Shown here: piece after piece, positions 1 to 11,423 of the stretch
How the letters are laid out: every line of letters starts with the position of its first letter
Position numbering within the stretch: the stretch's first letter is position 1
Assembly: GCF_023898315.1 (NCBI RefSeq)
Contig: NC_064614.1
Span: 1,051,590,432-1,051,654,431, forward strand
Source of the DNA: Schistocerca nitens
Lineage: Eukaryota > Arthropoda > Insecta > Orthoptera > Acrididae
Reading direction: 5' to 3'
DNA: 64,000 bases
Program-made: the position numbers and the translations under genes
The notes under the pieces: model-generated
The model's database searches: none
What the model saw: the letters and a program-made list of their open reading frames with translations, nothing else
Told to the model about the DNA's origin: nothing

Positions 1-674
1 ATGCCTCTCCCAGGAGCAACTTTAAGTTACCTGCTCATCCCCATTCAAAAACTGATCTATTCTGATCACTGAATGCGAGACTAAAGTTATTGTTTCTAAT
101 CAAGTTTCGTTTCACTATCGTGGTGAATTTACAAACAGTTTTGTTTGTAAATATTTATGGAACATTCCTTCGGTATTTGGAGGAACACAGTATTTATGTT
201 CCATATTAATATAAATTTAATATTTCATTACGTACCGGCTTCGGCTTCAGCTTCCTAGCCCATGGTCACATATCTTCCCACTAAACGGATAAACTACACA
301 ACTACAGCGAAAGTTCGTAGCTGTACATAGACAGTTTTTCAAGGATACACGGCATTTTACAATTATATATCGATACAGAAACACAACCGCACTGTAATAC
401 CAAATAAAAGCTCTGAACAAACAGACCGTATATAAGAGCGCACTTAAAAATTTAAGTAAAAGGATTTTATAGGTCAAAATCGTTGTACAAGAGAGTGACG
501 GCACAGATTACTATGTTAAATGAATTAACTGCTGAGTGTGATCGACTGGCCGTGAAGGAGAAGGCTGGGCTGAGTGGGGGAGGGAGGCGGCAGAGAGGAG
601 AAAGGAGTGTGTGGAATGTGAATGTGAAACAGTTATAGCAAGCATATTATCTTATGATGAAAAAAGTATTAAAT
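1..674. other. No recognised gene
   Basis: I see no coding sequence, repeat family or RNA gene that I can name in this AT-rich stretch. A short G-rich patch near 550-600 is the only compositional change. Confidence 0.5.
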
Positions 675-846
675 AACTACTGTTACGCAGCCGCGCAAAT
701 AAAATTTCCTACAGTGGTATTTCGGCCGCGAACGATACGCGGCCGAAATATCAGTGGAGGAAATTTTATTTGCGCGGCTGCATGCCCGAAATTTAATGGA
801 CTATTCATAATGCCGCGAGAAGTTGAAAATACACAACTACTGTTAC
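675..846. repeat. Hairpin element between 12-base direct repeats
   Basis: Two 44-base arms (687-730 and 738-781) are near-perfect reverse complements around a 7-base loop, with about five mismatches. The word aactactgttac occurs just outside the left arm (675-686) and again at 835-846, 53 bases beyond the right arm, which is what a target-site duplication would look like if the element ran from 687 to 834. A short open frame of 66 codons crosses the palindrome and is judged not to be a gene. It could be a foldback transposon or a retroelement fragment; I do not recognise the family. Confidence 0.6.
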
Positions 847-2700
847 CTTCGTAAGGGTAAATAATGAAATTGTGTTTGTTCTTTAAGGATTAGTCGGGAT
901 TCTTTGATTGCTGTTTATTAACGGAGATAATTTCCAGTAATGTTAGTTTTCCGCTTTTGGGTCCCCTATGCAGAACATGACATTTAATATGCGCCATCCT
1001 CCGCCCCCCCCCCCCCCCCCCACCACCACCACTTTCATATAAGAATGAGATATGAGATTCATTCAGAGCATGCTCAGAAAAGATGGAACCTTTCTTTTTC
1101 AGTCTCCAACCCCATTAATGGTCAGTCTGTCTAGCACTAGCACATGATTAGGCTACACAAAATTTACCACTCAGATTATGGCAAATCGTTAATTCCACTT
1201 CTTAGCTTTTGATGTCTCTTCCAGTAGCTGTGAAATGATTATCTTTAAATACGTGTCGCTAGATTTTTCCTTCCTATGATCTTGTGATACGCAAGGAAAG
1301 AGCTCTAAATGCACGTATCAGGAAGACAAAAACATATCTACCTGGAACCCTTGACATGCGTCGCATGATTCAAAAGGCAGCTATATTTCTATTCTGATAT
1401 TCAGGGGCACTTTTACGGTTTATGACCTCCTCTCTTTCTGGTTATTATTTCATGAGAAATGAGTGTCTCCAAAAATCTGTTTCCGCCACAGTGCAATTGG
1501 ATTCCAAATTTTCGCTCTTGTGATATCAGAATAACTAATGCGAAATATGCCATAATCTTATCGCACATAGTTTAAAAGAATTATCACAATTTAGTTTGTT
1601 ATCTGTCTTTATTGTTCAACTGTTTGCTCGCGCAAGCTTTAATCTCATCATAGGTCTGTCCGAAAAATGGCCCCATACATTCTAAAAAGATTCTGGCAAT
1701 AATTTATATTTATTCAACAAATCTTCACAAACCCAGCTGTAAACATTAAAAGGGAATATACCAGGGCTATTATCAATTTTACATATCCCCTTCTCTTTGC
1801 TTAATCTACATCATAAGATGTAAACCTCTTGAAAGAATCGGTGCTCACTCACTACTCTCGTCACTTTCGACACTGCTTTCAGAACTGATTAATTTTCGAA
1901 TGCTGCTTGCGATTCTTGAATCACTGACAGACAAATCGCTGACTTCATCATCATTTGTTGAGAACACTATCAGCAAGCTTCTGTAAAACCTCCTCATCAC
2001 CGCCATGAACAACTCTTCGCCATATTGGTTGTTTACTAAGATTAGCTACACGTGACACATGGCTTGCACTTCGTTGCAGGAGATATGTAACATCACTGTA
2101 TTAGTGTGAAACTCATTCATTCCTGCACAAGAACGCCCGAATTTGCAATGTGAGCTCGTCATACGATTTAAATATCATGACATGTTTATGGGTGTACAAC
2201 TCGTCATTTGATGATGTTGGGTTAATGTACAGTCAACGTAAATGACACTGTTTCAAAGACTTCTCAGAGATACAGATAGCTGTAGATATAGATGGAACGC
2301 AGCAGTGTTTCTGTTGAGAATTATTTATAATAATCTGTGCCGTTGTACACGGCTTTGTTGGTATTTATTGGCCATAACAACAATGATCACTGACAATGAC
2401 TCATAAATGGATGAACTTCCCAAAAAATGATGTAAACACGAAGATATGTTATTAACATGAAGATGGAACACGTCCATATCAATATACGTCCAGATATTAG
2501 TCGTTTCCGCCGAAGCATCCGTCTGTTTGCTGTTCATACACGCATGCACTGACAGAAAGTTCGTGGAAAGATCCGCCAGCCATGGCGATGACTCTCAAAC
2601 ACAGTCCATATTGCTTGTTTGTTGGGTGAACGTTTACCGCAGCTACACTACTGCGTATCACGTCGCAGACACTTCCGCCCAGCTGAAGAGAACAAATAGG
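847..2700. other. No recognised gene; poly-C tract at 1001-1031
   Basis: A run of about 20 C followed by CAC repeats lies near 1001-1031. The rest is AT-rich sequence with only short chance open frames, and no family could be named. Confidence 0.5.
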
Positions 2701-3160
2701 GTTGAAATTGAAAAATCTGGAGATTCGTACTTCCCTCGGCGTTCCGCGAAGTCTTTCGCCTGGTGGGATTCATGAGACGCAGTGGTTTATTTTTTTGTTT
2801 GTTATTATCGGAGCAGAGGAACAAACAACGGCCCGACTCGGCTCGGGTGGCGCCACCTCCGGGCTTCATTTTGTTAGCGGGCGTGCTGGGGATTGCGAGG
2901 TGGCGGGTGTCGGGGGTAGCGGGACCGGAATGCAGGAAGCATGGCGCGGTGGGATGGGATTAGCATACGCCGGCGCGGCCACCGGAATCTCGTTAGAGAG
3001 CGAAAATACGGCTGCATTTCCCCAGGCGACAGCTGCTCGCTGCTCGCGGCGACTCCGTCTGGCCTGGCCGACGTTGCGCGAAATAACAGCTTATTGTGTG
3101 ACAGAGGGAGGTACGGGGGGGGGCGGGAAGGGGTGAACACCTACTGCCTGCGGAGCGAAG
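2701..3160. other. CpG-rich patch of unknown role
   Basis: Base composition changes abruptly to GC-rich sequence with many CG dinucleotides. Open frames cover it on both strands and in several frames (for example 2702-3136), which is the expected by-product of GC-rich sequence lacking stop triplets. No protein family is recognisable in any frame. It could be a promoter and first exon of a host gene lying outside the window, or part of an unknown repeat. Confidence 0.35.
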
Positions 3161-3418
3161 GCCAACTGAATTACGCGGTAGTTTGTCAAAACTAAGGCAC
3201 CGAGAAAGAATGGACGAAATGAATGCAAACAAAGAATGTGAAGAGTAGAAACGGGAGTGTAATATTACACCCTAACAATCTTGACTCCCATTTCGATTTT
3301 GTTGAATATTAGAGATAGCAAACTGAATAAAAGGCATATTCATGTCCTCATGGCGTATTGGTTGATCTACATCTACATACATACTCCTCTGCGTGGCGGG
3401 GGGTAGCTCGTACCATAA

Positions 3419-4600
3419 CTAGCATCTTCTCTCCCTGTTCCACTCCCAAACAGAACGAGGGAAAAACGACCGCCTATATGCCTCTGTACGAGCCCTAATC
3501 TCTCTTATCTTGTCTTTGTGGTCTTTCCGGGAAATGTAAGTTGGCGGCAGTAAAATTGTACTGCAGTCAGCCTCAAATACTGGTTTTCTAAATTTCCTCA
3601 GTAGCGATTCACGGAAAGAACGCCTCCTTTCCTCTAGAGACTCCCACCCGAGTTCCTGAAGCATTTCCGTAACACTCGCGTCATGATCAAACCTACCAGT
3701 AACAAATCTAGCAGCCCGCCTCTGAATTGCTTCTATGTCCTCCCTCAATCCGACCTGATAGGGATCCCAAACGCTCGAGCAGTACTCAAGTATGGGTCGT
3801 ATTAGTGTTTTATAAGCGGTCTCCTTTACAGATGAACCACATCTTCCCAAAATTCTACCAATGAACCGAAGACGACTATCCGCCTTCCCCACAACTGCGA
3901 TTACATGCTTGTCCCACTTCATATCGCTCTGCAATGTTACGCCCAAATATTTAATCGACGTGACTGTGTCAAGCGCCACGCTACTAATGTAGTATTCTTT
4001 TTCCTATTCATCTGCATTAATTTACATTTATCTATATTTAGAGTTAGCTGCTATTCTTTACACCAATCACAAAAAATGGTTCAAATGGCTCTGAGCACTA
4101 TGGGACTTAACATCTCAGGTCAACAGTCCCCTAGAAAAATGGTTCAAATGGCTCTGAGCACTATGCGACTGAACTTCTGAGGTCATCAGTCGCCTAGAAC
4201 TTAGAACTACTTAAACCTAACTAACCTAAGGACATCACACACATCCATGCCCGAGGCAGGATTCGAACCTGCGACCGTAGCGATCGCGCGGTTCCAGACT
4301 GTAGCGCCTATAACCGCTCGGCCACTGCGGCCGGCCACCAATCACAAATCCTGTCCAAGTCATCTTGTATCCTCCAACAGTCACTCAACGACGACACCTT
4401 GCCGTACACCACAGCATCATCAGCAAACAGCGGCACATTGCTATCCACCCCATCCAAAAGATCATGTAAGTAGATAGAAAACAACAGCCGACTTACCACA
4501 CTTCCCTGGGGCACTCCAGATGATACCCCCACCTCCGATGAACACTCACCATCGAGGACAACGTACTGGATTCTATTACTTTAGAAGTCTTCGAGCCACT
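3419..4600 (-). pseudogene. CR1 reverse transcriptase, C-terminal part
   Basis: Read on the minus strand, 4600-4343 gives the end of a reverse transcriptase with SGVPQGSV and the catalytic FADDAVVY motif. After the SINE interruption, 3979-3419 gives the thumb and tail region with YLGV, RFIGR, EYCSSVWDPYQ and IQRRAARFVTG, all typical of CR1/L2-group ORF2 proteins. The endonuclease and the first half of the polymerase are missing, so the fragment cannot encode a working enzyme. Confidence 0.85.
4074..4335 (-). mobile_element. tRNA-headed SINE (type A) with a doubled tail
   Basis: The minus strand carries a tRNA-like head with A-box (gagcggtt) and B-box (ggttcgaatcc) matches, followed by the AT-rich body ending in gaaccatttt. 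The word caccaatcacaaa flanks it on both sides (4061-4073 and 4336-4348). The last 63 bases of the SINE occur twice at the tail end (starting near 4074 and 4137), with several differences between the copies. Confidence 0.9.
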
Positions 4601-4870
4601 CACATACTTGGGTTGTCCCATAAAATAGCAGAAATTCAGCTACAGCCAAACTTTTCTGCTAAAATTTTGGCTGTAAATGATTCATCTATCTTTTGATCAA
4701 GACAGATAGACAGACGAGAGAGCACTGCTGTACACCTTTCAAATGGTGTTTGGTAATTCCCGTTACAAGCTTCTTGGACTTGTAGAGGGAAGTGAGTACA
4801 TAATGTTTTGAGCAGTTACAAGTGTCCCAAAAAGTTTGCTGAGGAAAAGAGAAAAGTCTCCAAGCTGCTT

Positions 4871-5516
4871 ATTCAGTCCGGAACCACGCTGCTGCTACGG
4901 TCGCAGGTTCGAATCCTAAATCGGGCATGGATGTGTGTGATATCCTTAGGTTAGTTAGGTTTAAGTAGTTCTAAGTCTAGGGGACTGATGACCTCAGATG
5001 TTAAGTCCCATAGAACCTGTGGTGTCACCGCCAGACACCACACTTGCTAGGTGGTGGCTTAAATCGGCCGCGGTCCATTAGTACATGTCGGACCCGCGTG
5101 TCGCCACTGTCAGGATCGCAGACCGAGCGCCACCACAAGGCAGGTCTCGAGAGACGTACTAGCACTCGCCCCAGTTGTATGACGACGTTGCTAGCGACTA
5201 CACTGACGAAGCCTTTCTCTCATTTGCCGAGAGACAGTTAGAATAGCCTTCAGCTAAGTTAATGGCTACGACCTAGCAAGGCGCCATTTGTACCATTGCA
5301 TGTATCTCAAGATAGTCTCACTTGTATCATCAAGAATGCTGTATACCAAAGGACGATATAAAAGTTAAGTGTTCTAGTAGCTACGTTCTTTTCTTTATCA
5401 CATTCATTACGAATCCTGTTCCAGACTTCGCGCCAGTCGGTGTGTGTGTACGTGTGCCCTTTCGGCTACCCGTCACTGTGGACTGGCTGCCTTGTCAGTC
5501 CACTACAGAACCATCA
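4871..5516 (+). mobile_element. 5'-truncated type A SINE holding a solo LTR
   Basis: SINE sequence begins inside the tRNA-like head (the first 30 or so bases are absent), retains the B-box, and runs through the body to its tail near 5017 and 5516. The word aagctgctt flanks the unit (4862-4870 and 5517-5525). The SINE tail is shortened compared with other copies. A solo LTR sits in the tail. Confidence 0.8.
5018..5507 (+). mobile_element. Solo LTR of an LTR retrotransposon
   Basis: The segment starts TGTGGTGTCACC and ends CACTACA, the TG...CA ends expected of an LTR, and is flanked by the 5-base duplication gaacc (5013-5017 and 5508-5512). No internal gag-pol region or second LTR is present, so this is what remains after recombination between two LTRs. 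I recognise the left end from memory as a common locust repeat; family (Gypsy or other) is not determined. Confidence 0.8.
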
Positions 5517-5601
5517 AAGCTGCTTGTCCTGTTAAGCAGTAGGGTAGCCAGGACGACTTTTACTATATTAGACGGTCACTTCATGTCACGATACAGTCAA
5601 C

Positions 5602-6645
5602 ATGGTTCGGTACACCTTTTCAGAATACGCAGATATGCTCCTTCTGTGTGGTGAAGCTCGCGATAGCGGAAAAGCTGCTAGTTGGCTGTAACTTGAACAT
5701 TTTCCGCAACGTAGAACGCAGCCGCACTATTTTCCAAAGTTACTCATGCCACCGACGAACAGGTAACTTCACCATGAGAAGGTAGGATTGTGGTGCAACA
5801 TCGCCAGCCCGAACATGATGAAGATGTGATGCAGCACGTTGAAGAGAACCCGTCAACGAATACTCGAACAATTCTGCGCCCATAGGGCAATGTTGCATGT
5901 TAGCCGGGGTCCTAGAAACGTCGGAGAGGCTCCGCCCCCGCCGCAGCCGCAGAGGTCTACAACCCCACGACGACCACCGCAATCCACTTCAGCCCTCCGC
6001 CGCCCCACACCGAACCACTCTTTCAGGGTCAAGGTGCGGTTTGGCCTCCGGTGGACCCCTCCAGGGAACGTCTCACACCAGACGAGTGTAGCCCCTATGT
6101 TTGCGTGGTAAAGTAATTGTGGTGTACGCGTACGTGGAGAACTTGTTAGCGCAGCAATCGCCGACATAATACAGCTGAGGCGGAATAAGGGGAACCAGCC
6201 CGCATTTGCCGAGGCAGATCGAAAACCGCCAAAAAACATCCACAGACTGGCCGGCTCACCGAACCTCGACTCAGGTCCGCCGGGCGGATTCGTACAGGGG
6301 GCCAAGCGCTCCTTCCCAATCCGAAAAGCCGTTCGTTAGATCGTACGGCTAACCGGGCGGGCGCATTGGGCGTTAGTCATAGCATCGTCTGGGACTTCGT
6401 ACGTAAGCAACATTTACGTCCGTACCGCTTACAGCAAGTACACACTACGGGTCTAGCTGATTTTCCAAAAAGCGTGGCCTACTGCACGTGGTTCCTGCAC
6501 TGCCACATCGAAACACCTCTACCTCTCCAAGCCGAGACAGATTGTGTTCGTGAAACAGTCATGTCTGGGCACACAAACATCCTCGTGCCATTCATATTCA
6601 GGAATTCAAAATATTATGTACTCAATCCCGTCAACAAGTCGTAGA
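5602..6645 (+). pseudogene. Mariner-type transposase remnant, N-terminal half
   Basis: The start region encodes YTFSEYADMLLL and then, after lesions, EHFPQRR, which fits the N-terminal helix-turn-helix domain (DUF4817-like) found in insect DD41D mariner-type transposases. Beyond a SINE insertion, RALGVSHSIVWDFVRKQHLRPY gives the second helix-turn-helix. The catalytic half is missing or unrecognisable. Several stops and frameshifts make it inactive. Confidence 0.65.
5892..6353 (-). mobile_element. Second SINE type, about 460 bases
   Basis: It interrupts the transposase remnant between its two helix-turn-helix regions. Its 5' end lies at the right (rc of gctaaccgggcgggc) and its short A/T-containing tail at the left near 5892. 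I recognise the sequence from memory as a SINE abundant in Schistocerca transcripts; exact edges and target duplication could not be fixed. The open frame 5853-6305 on the minus strand is a by-product of its GC-rich body. Confidence 0.65.
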
Positions 6646-6820
6646 AGCTTGTAACGTAAATTTGCGAACACTCTGTATACCGGCAGGGCGAGCACTGTAC
6701 AACTGGCGTTTCGCTGAAATCAACCGATAAAAAATGGCGCGAACTTAAGAGTTGAGCTATGTGGTAGGCGAATATTTTATTAGAATGACTACTTGCCACA
6801 AACATTTGTTACCTTCGCCC

Positions 6821-7022
6821 GGCCGGCCGGAGTGGCCGAGCGGTTAAAGGCGCTACAGTCTGGAACCGCACGACCGCTACGGTCGAAGGTTCGAATCCTG
6901 CCTCGGGCATGGATGTGTGTGATGTCCTTAGGTTAGTTAGGTTTAAGTAGTTCTAAGTTCTAGGGTACTTATGACCACAGCAGTTGAGTCCCATAGTGCT
7001 CAGAGCCATTTGAACCATTTTT
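6821..7022 (+). mobile_element. Full-length type A SINE
   Basis: This is a good reference copy: it starts ggccggccggagtggcc, has A-box and B-box matches in the tRNA-like head, the shared body, and ends gaaccatttttt. The 12-base word ttaccttcgccc flanks it exactly (6809-6820 and 7023-7034), which shows insertion by target-primed reverse transcription. Confidence 0.95.
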
Positions 7023-7497
7023 TTACCTTCGCCCACTCATCAACAAATTATCAATTTTTGAACTACCCACAGCCCGAGATACGCTACACATCGATCTGTC
7101 AGCAGAACCAAATCGAACGACATCATCTGAATGTCCCGTACTCTTGTCAGCAATTCATATACAGGGTGGTCCATTGATAGTGACCGCGCCAAATATCTCA
7201 CGAAATAAGCATCAAACGAAAAAACTACTCCGTCTAGCTTAAAGGAGGAAACAAAATGGCGCTATGGCGGTGCCATAGGTCAAAGGATATCAAATGCGTT
7301 TTTTTTAAAATAGGAACCCCCATTTTTTATTACATGTTCGTGTAGTACGTAAAGAAATATGAATGTTTTAGCTGGACCAGTTTTTTCGTTTTGTGATAGA
7401 TTGCTCTGTAATAGTCGCAAACGTATAAGTACGTAGTATAACGTAACATCCGCCAGTGCGGACGGTATTTGCTTCGTGATACATTACCAGTGTTAAA

Positions 7498-8917
7498 ATG
7501 GACGTTTTACCAATTGCGGAAATGGTCGATATCGTGTTGATGTATGGGTATTGTGATCAAAATGGCCAACGGGCGTGTGCCATGTATGTTACTCGGTATC
7601 CTGGACGACATCATCCAAGTGTCCGGACCGTTCGCCGGATAATCACGTTATTTAAGGAAACAGGACGTGTTCAGTCACATGTGAAACTTCAACCACGACC
7701 TAAAACAAATGATGATGCTCAAGTAGGTGTTTTAGCTGCTCTCGCGGCATTTCCGCACATCAGTAGCAGACAAACAGCGCGAGAATCGTGAATCTCAAAA
7801 ACGGCGGTGTTGAGAACACTACATCAACACCGATTGCACCCGAACCATATTTCTATGCCCAGGAATTGCATGGCGACGACTTTGAACGTCGTGTACAGTT
7901 CTGCCACTGGGCACAAGAGAAATTACGGGACGATGACAGATTTTTTTGCATGCGTTCTATTTAGCGACGAAGCGTCATTCACCAACAGCGGTAACGTAAA
8001 CCGGCATAATATGCACTATTGGGCAACAGAAAATCCACTATGGCTGTGACAAGTGGAACATCAGCGACCTTGGCGGGTTAGTGTATGGTGTGGCATTATG
8101 GGACGAAGGATAATGGGCCCCCAATTTATCAAAAAAAAAAAAAATGGTTCAAATGGCTCTGAGCACTATGGGACTCAACTGCTGTGGTCATAAGTCCCCT
8201 AGAACTTAGAACTACTTAAACCTAACTAACCTAAGGACATCACACACATCCATGCCCGAGACAGGATTCGAACCTGCGACCGTAGCGGTCGCACGGTTCC
8301 GGACTGCGCGCCTAGTACCGCGAGACCACCGCGGCCGGCCCCAATTTATCGATGGCAATCTAAATGATGCAATGTATGCTGATTTCCTACGTAATGTTCT
8401 ACCGACGTTACTACAACTTGTTTCACTGCATGACAAAATGACGATGTACTTCCAACACGATGGACGTCCGGCACATAGCTCGCGTGCGGTTGAAGCGGTA
8501 TTGAATAGCATATTTCATGACAGGTGGTTTGGTCGTCGAAGCACCATATCATGGCCAGCACGTTCACAGGATCTGACGCCCCCGGATTTCTTTCTGTCGG
8601 GAAAGTTGAAGGATATTTGCTATCGTGATCCACCGGTAACGCCTGAAAACATGCGTCAGTTCATTGTCAATGCATGTGCGAACATTACGGAAGGCGAACT
8701 ACTCGCTGTTGAGAGGAATGTCGTTACACGTATTGCAAATGCATTGAGGTTGACCGACATCATTTTGAGCATTTATTGCGTTAATGTCGTATTTACAAAT
8801 AATCACGCTGTAACAGCATGCGTTCTCAGAAATGGTAAGTTCACAACGGTACATGTATCACATTGGAACAACCGAAATAAAATGTTCAAACGTACCTACG
8901 TTCTGTATTTAATTTAA
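7498..8917 (+). pseudogene. DD41D mariner-type transposase, degenerate
   Basis: The reading frame opens at an ATG shortly after the left terminal repeat. An N-terminal helix-turn-helix region (around VRTVRRIITLFKETG) is followed by an in-frame TGA at 7789-7791, then VLFSDEASF with the first catalytic aspartate, and a second in-frame TGA at 8047-8049. A SINE then interrupts the gene. After it come YFQHDGRPAH with the second aspartate and RSQDLTPPDFFL with the third; I count 41 residues between the last two. The canonical proline-aspartate is changed to glutamine-aspartate (SQD). No active protein can be made. Confidence 0.88.
8131..8338 (-). mobile_element. Type A SINE inside the DD41D transposase
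   Basis: It is full length on the minus strand with a 13-base A tail at its left edge. The word ccccaatttatc occurs on both sides (8119-8130 and 8339-8350). Being nested, it is younger than the transposon. Confidence 0.95.
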
Positions 8918-9251
8918 AAAACCTACTTGTTACCAATTGTTCGTCTAAAATTGTTAGCCATATGTTTGTGACTATTACTGCACCATCTATCACAAAGCGA
9001 AAAAAGTGGTCCAACCAAAACATGCATATTTCTTTACATAATACACGAATATGTAATAAAAAATGAGGGTACATATTTAAAAAAACGCAGTTGATATCCG
9101 TTTGACCTATGGCAGCGCCATCTTGCGGGCCAACCATAGCACCATCTGGTTTCCCCCTTGAAGCTAGACAAGTTTCGTTCTTTGTAGTTTTTTCATTTGA
9201 CGCTTATTTCGTGAGATATTGGCCCGGTCACGATCAATGGACCATCCTGTA

Positions 9252-9593
9252 TAACGCGGGTTGTGGAGGTAAATGGTAACGTGATGCCCTCTGTGAAGAT
9301 TTGGTGCCCCAAATTCTGATAGACAAGGTAACTGTAGCGGTACCACTGACGAAGCTAGTCCGGATTCGTCGAATTGTAGTGTCCAGACTGGTAGAACATA
9401 ACTGTCACATACAACTTTGCCGTAAACATGTCGACCAGCGTTAGTGACACAACGTCTTTCAGACAGGGCTTCACGGTAACATACGTCTTTGCTGGGTGCA
9501 GTGTGTATCTTCCACTATGATCCACCGTGTTTATCAGGTTTCATACGTCTTTTCGTCTGACCTCAAGTATAGACGAATGATCTGCAACAGAAA
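9252..9593. other. No recognised gene
   Basis: I see no family or coding signal between the two transposons. Confidence 0.4.
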
Positions 9594-9595
9594 TA

Positions 9596-10856
9596 CGCTC
9601 ACGTACAGATAAAAAGAACACCTTGAACGACTAGAGACAGATCTTTCATATTCACACGATATGTTCATTAGTTATGTTCGGCTGAAATCATTATCATTTG
9701 AACCATGGTCGGGTGTGGATTGAAGATCAACATCGGTATTCCTGAGCAACAGCACCTACCGGTAAAATGTGCCTGTGGCTCTTGTTGTCGCTACAGACCG
9801 AATGTAATGGGTCAGTGTGATTTGAGCAGATATGAAGAATGCCTCGCAGACGTATGTGTGAACCGCGGCGTCGAATCAGTGAGTTTGAAAAAGAGCGCGT
9901 TATTGGTATGAGATAATGTGATGCATCCATCCCGGAAGGCGCTGCTCATTTGGGACGAAGTGTTTCGGCAGTTCAGAGGGTGCGTGCAGAATGGTTCACG
10001 GAAAGCTCTAGAACCCGACTAGATGGGTCACGTCGCACCATCCAGACCAACCCCCGAATATATCGGCACCTAATCCGAGTGGCATTCTAGTGCAGATCTT
10101 CGTTCTCTCCGGCTCTGGCGCAACAGTGGAAGAATGTAACTCGTCGTACGTTATCAGGGGTGACAGTTCGTCGCCGTTTATTTTACCATCGGTTACGTGC
10201 GCATTGTCCACTTCTCCGCCTACCTTTGACGAATGTGCAGAAGCATTCTACATGGCAATGGTGTATGGAACGTTGTCACTGAGGACAGGAATGGCATCAC
10301 GTAGTGTTTCCAGACGATCTAGCTTCTGTTTGTTCTGGTTCGGCGCAGAAAGGGCGAGCGGCATCACAGTGATAGCATTCGCACAAGACATACGGCGCCA
10401 TCTCGAGGCCTTATGCTGTAGTGTGCTATTGTGTACAACCACAAATCACAGTTCGTTCGTGTCCAGGGTAACTAACCTACGTGAATGACAGCCCGCGACC
10501 CGCAGCTATAGCCTTTCTGCCTTTCTGCCCCGTCGCCAACCGAAAATGTATGGGATATGTTGAAACGACGGGATGCAGTGCTGTGGCCCAAAGCCAGGAA
10601 CCAGAGACAAACTTTGGATTGAGTTGAATGCAGTATCCATTGCTATACCACAGGACGCCATTCGCGCCTTATACGCATCGATGCCATTTCGCCTCGAACA
10701 AGTTATCAGGGCCCATTTAAAAAACAGAATACATGCTGAGCTGAGGGGACTGAAATGCTAATCATTTCTACAGAACATATTAATGCACATGTCCTGTGAA
10801 TAGCAACATCCTATCTCTAGTTGTTGAAGGTGTTCTGCTTTTCCTGAACATGAGTG
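9596..10856 (+). mobile_element. Decayed Tc1 transposon
   Basis: Imperfect terminal repeats of about 50 bases share agaacacctt and a following ctagaga-type core; both edges are bordered by TA (9594-9595 and 10857-10858). The length of 1.26 kb is a little short for a Tc1 element, consistent with internal deletions. Confidence 0.8.
9839..10761 (+). pseudogene. Tc1 transposase remnant
   Basis: The N-terminus reads as a Tc1 helix-turn-helix (ISEFEKERVIGMR, then SVSAVQRVRAEW), followed by rearranged frames with QEWHHVVFPDD, a damaged first catalytic motif, and much later ENVWDMLKRR, the segment bearing the catalytic glutamate. Stops, frameshifts and missing stretches are frequent. The second catalytic aspartate region was not found. 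Confidence 0.75.
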
Positions 10857-10858
10857 TA

Positions 10859-11423
10859 TTTGCTGCACACGAATTTTGGTTAGGGTTTGATTCTTACAAT
10901 TTTATGTATAATTAGGTAAACGTAATACCTGATTATATAGTTAGAGCTTAAGAATACACAAAGAGATCAGGTTTTTTACGTGATGTAATTTTATTTGTAC
11001 CAATATGTGATCTCCAGTTAACGACATATATATTTCAAGCTAAAATTAGCAAATCGTTAAAACCATCGGTTAGAATATCGATGATGCAGTTACTTTATGT
11101 TCTGCTTGTTAGTGCTCCAGTTTTCTGCGCTTTTTCATTTGTGTTGCACAAAAACGGCGTAGTATTCACCATCTAGACCTAAGTATCCACGGATTTCTAG
11201 AATTGTTTTTATTCAAACTGTTCTCGCTTCGCGACTGATTTCACTTCGTGAATCTCACTGTTCTCAAACTGCGTGCTAAGAGGAACTGCAACTTGGCGGA
11301 ATAGACCACCTTAACAGATTTCAGTGTCACAACTCGTTGCCAAAAAGCTAACACAAGTCATTAACGTCAGGAAAAGAGCACAATAGGAAACAGATAAGAG
11401 TGCTGGCAGTGACAAAGTTTCTA
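10859..11423. other. No recognised gene
   Basis: AT-rich sequence without a recognisable repeat family or open frame of interest. Confidence 0.45.

Larger units (their letters stand above)
3368..4612 (-). mobile_element. CR1-type LINE, 5'-truncated, split by a SINE
   Basis: The left edge carries the short TAGATG-like tail seen on the other CR1 copies here (near 33.25, 35.29 and 43.26 kb), which marks the 3' end of a minus-strand element. Coding remnants continue to about 4612, where LINE similarity stops. A SINE with its own target duplication interrupts it at 4074-4335. No target duplication is evident for the LINE itself. Confidence 0.8.
4613..6675 (+). mobile_element. Broken mariner-type element with later insertions
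   Basis: The right edge ends in cactctg followed by TA, close to the cagrgtgt start used by the DD41D mariner-type elements elsewhere in the window (for example 44126). The left edge is less certain and is placed where CR1 similarity ends. Inside lie a transposase remnant, a SINE holding a solo LTR, and a second SINE type. These nested pieces account for about half of its length. Confidence 0.5.
7162..9249 (+). mobile_element. DD41D mariner-type transposon
   Basis: Terminal inverted repeats of well over 60 bases begin cagggtggtccattga at the left and end with the complement at the right; each is bordered by TA (7160-7161 and 9250-9251), the target of the Tc1/mariner superfamily. The 2.1 kb length includes a SINE of about 220 bases. 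A second, rearranged copy of the same family lies at 33820-39825 on the other strand. Confidence 0.92.

Noticed and set aside
2702..3136. Overlapping open frames in the CpG-rich patch
   Set aside because: Frames are open on both strands at once, which reflects base composition; no domain or splice evidence supports any of them.
6821..6920. tRNA-like sequences with A-box and B-box in the SINE heads as real tRNA genes
   Set aside because: They are joined to a constant non-tRNA body and flanked by target duplications, lack a good acceptor stem and recur at many sites, so they are SINE promoters.
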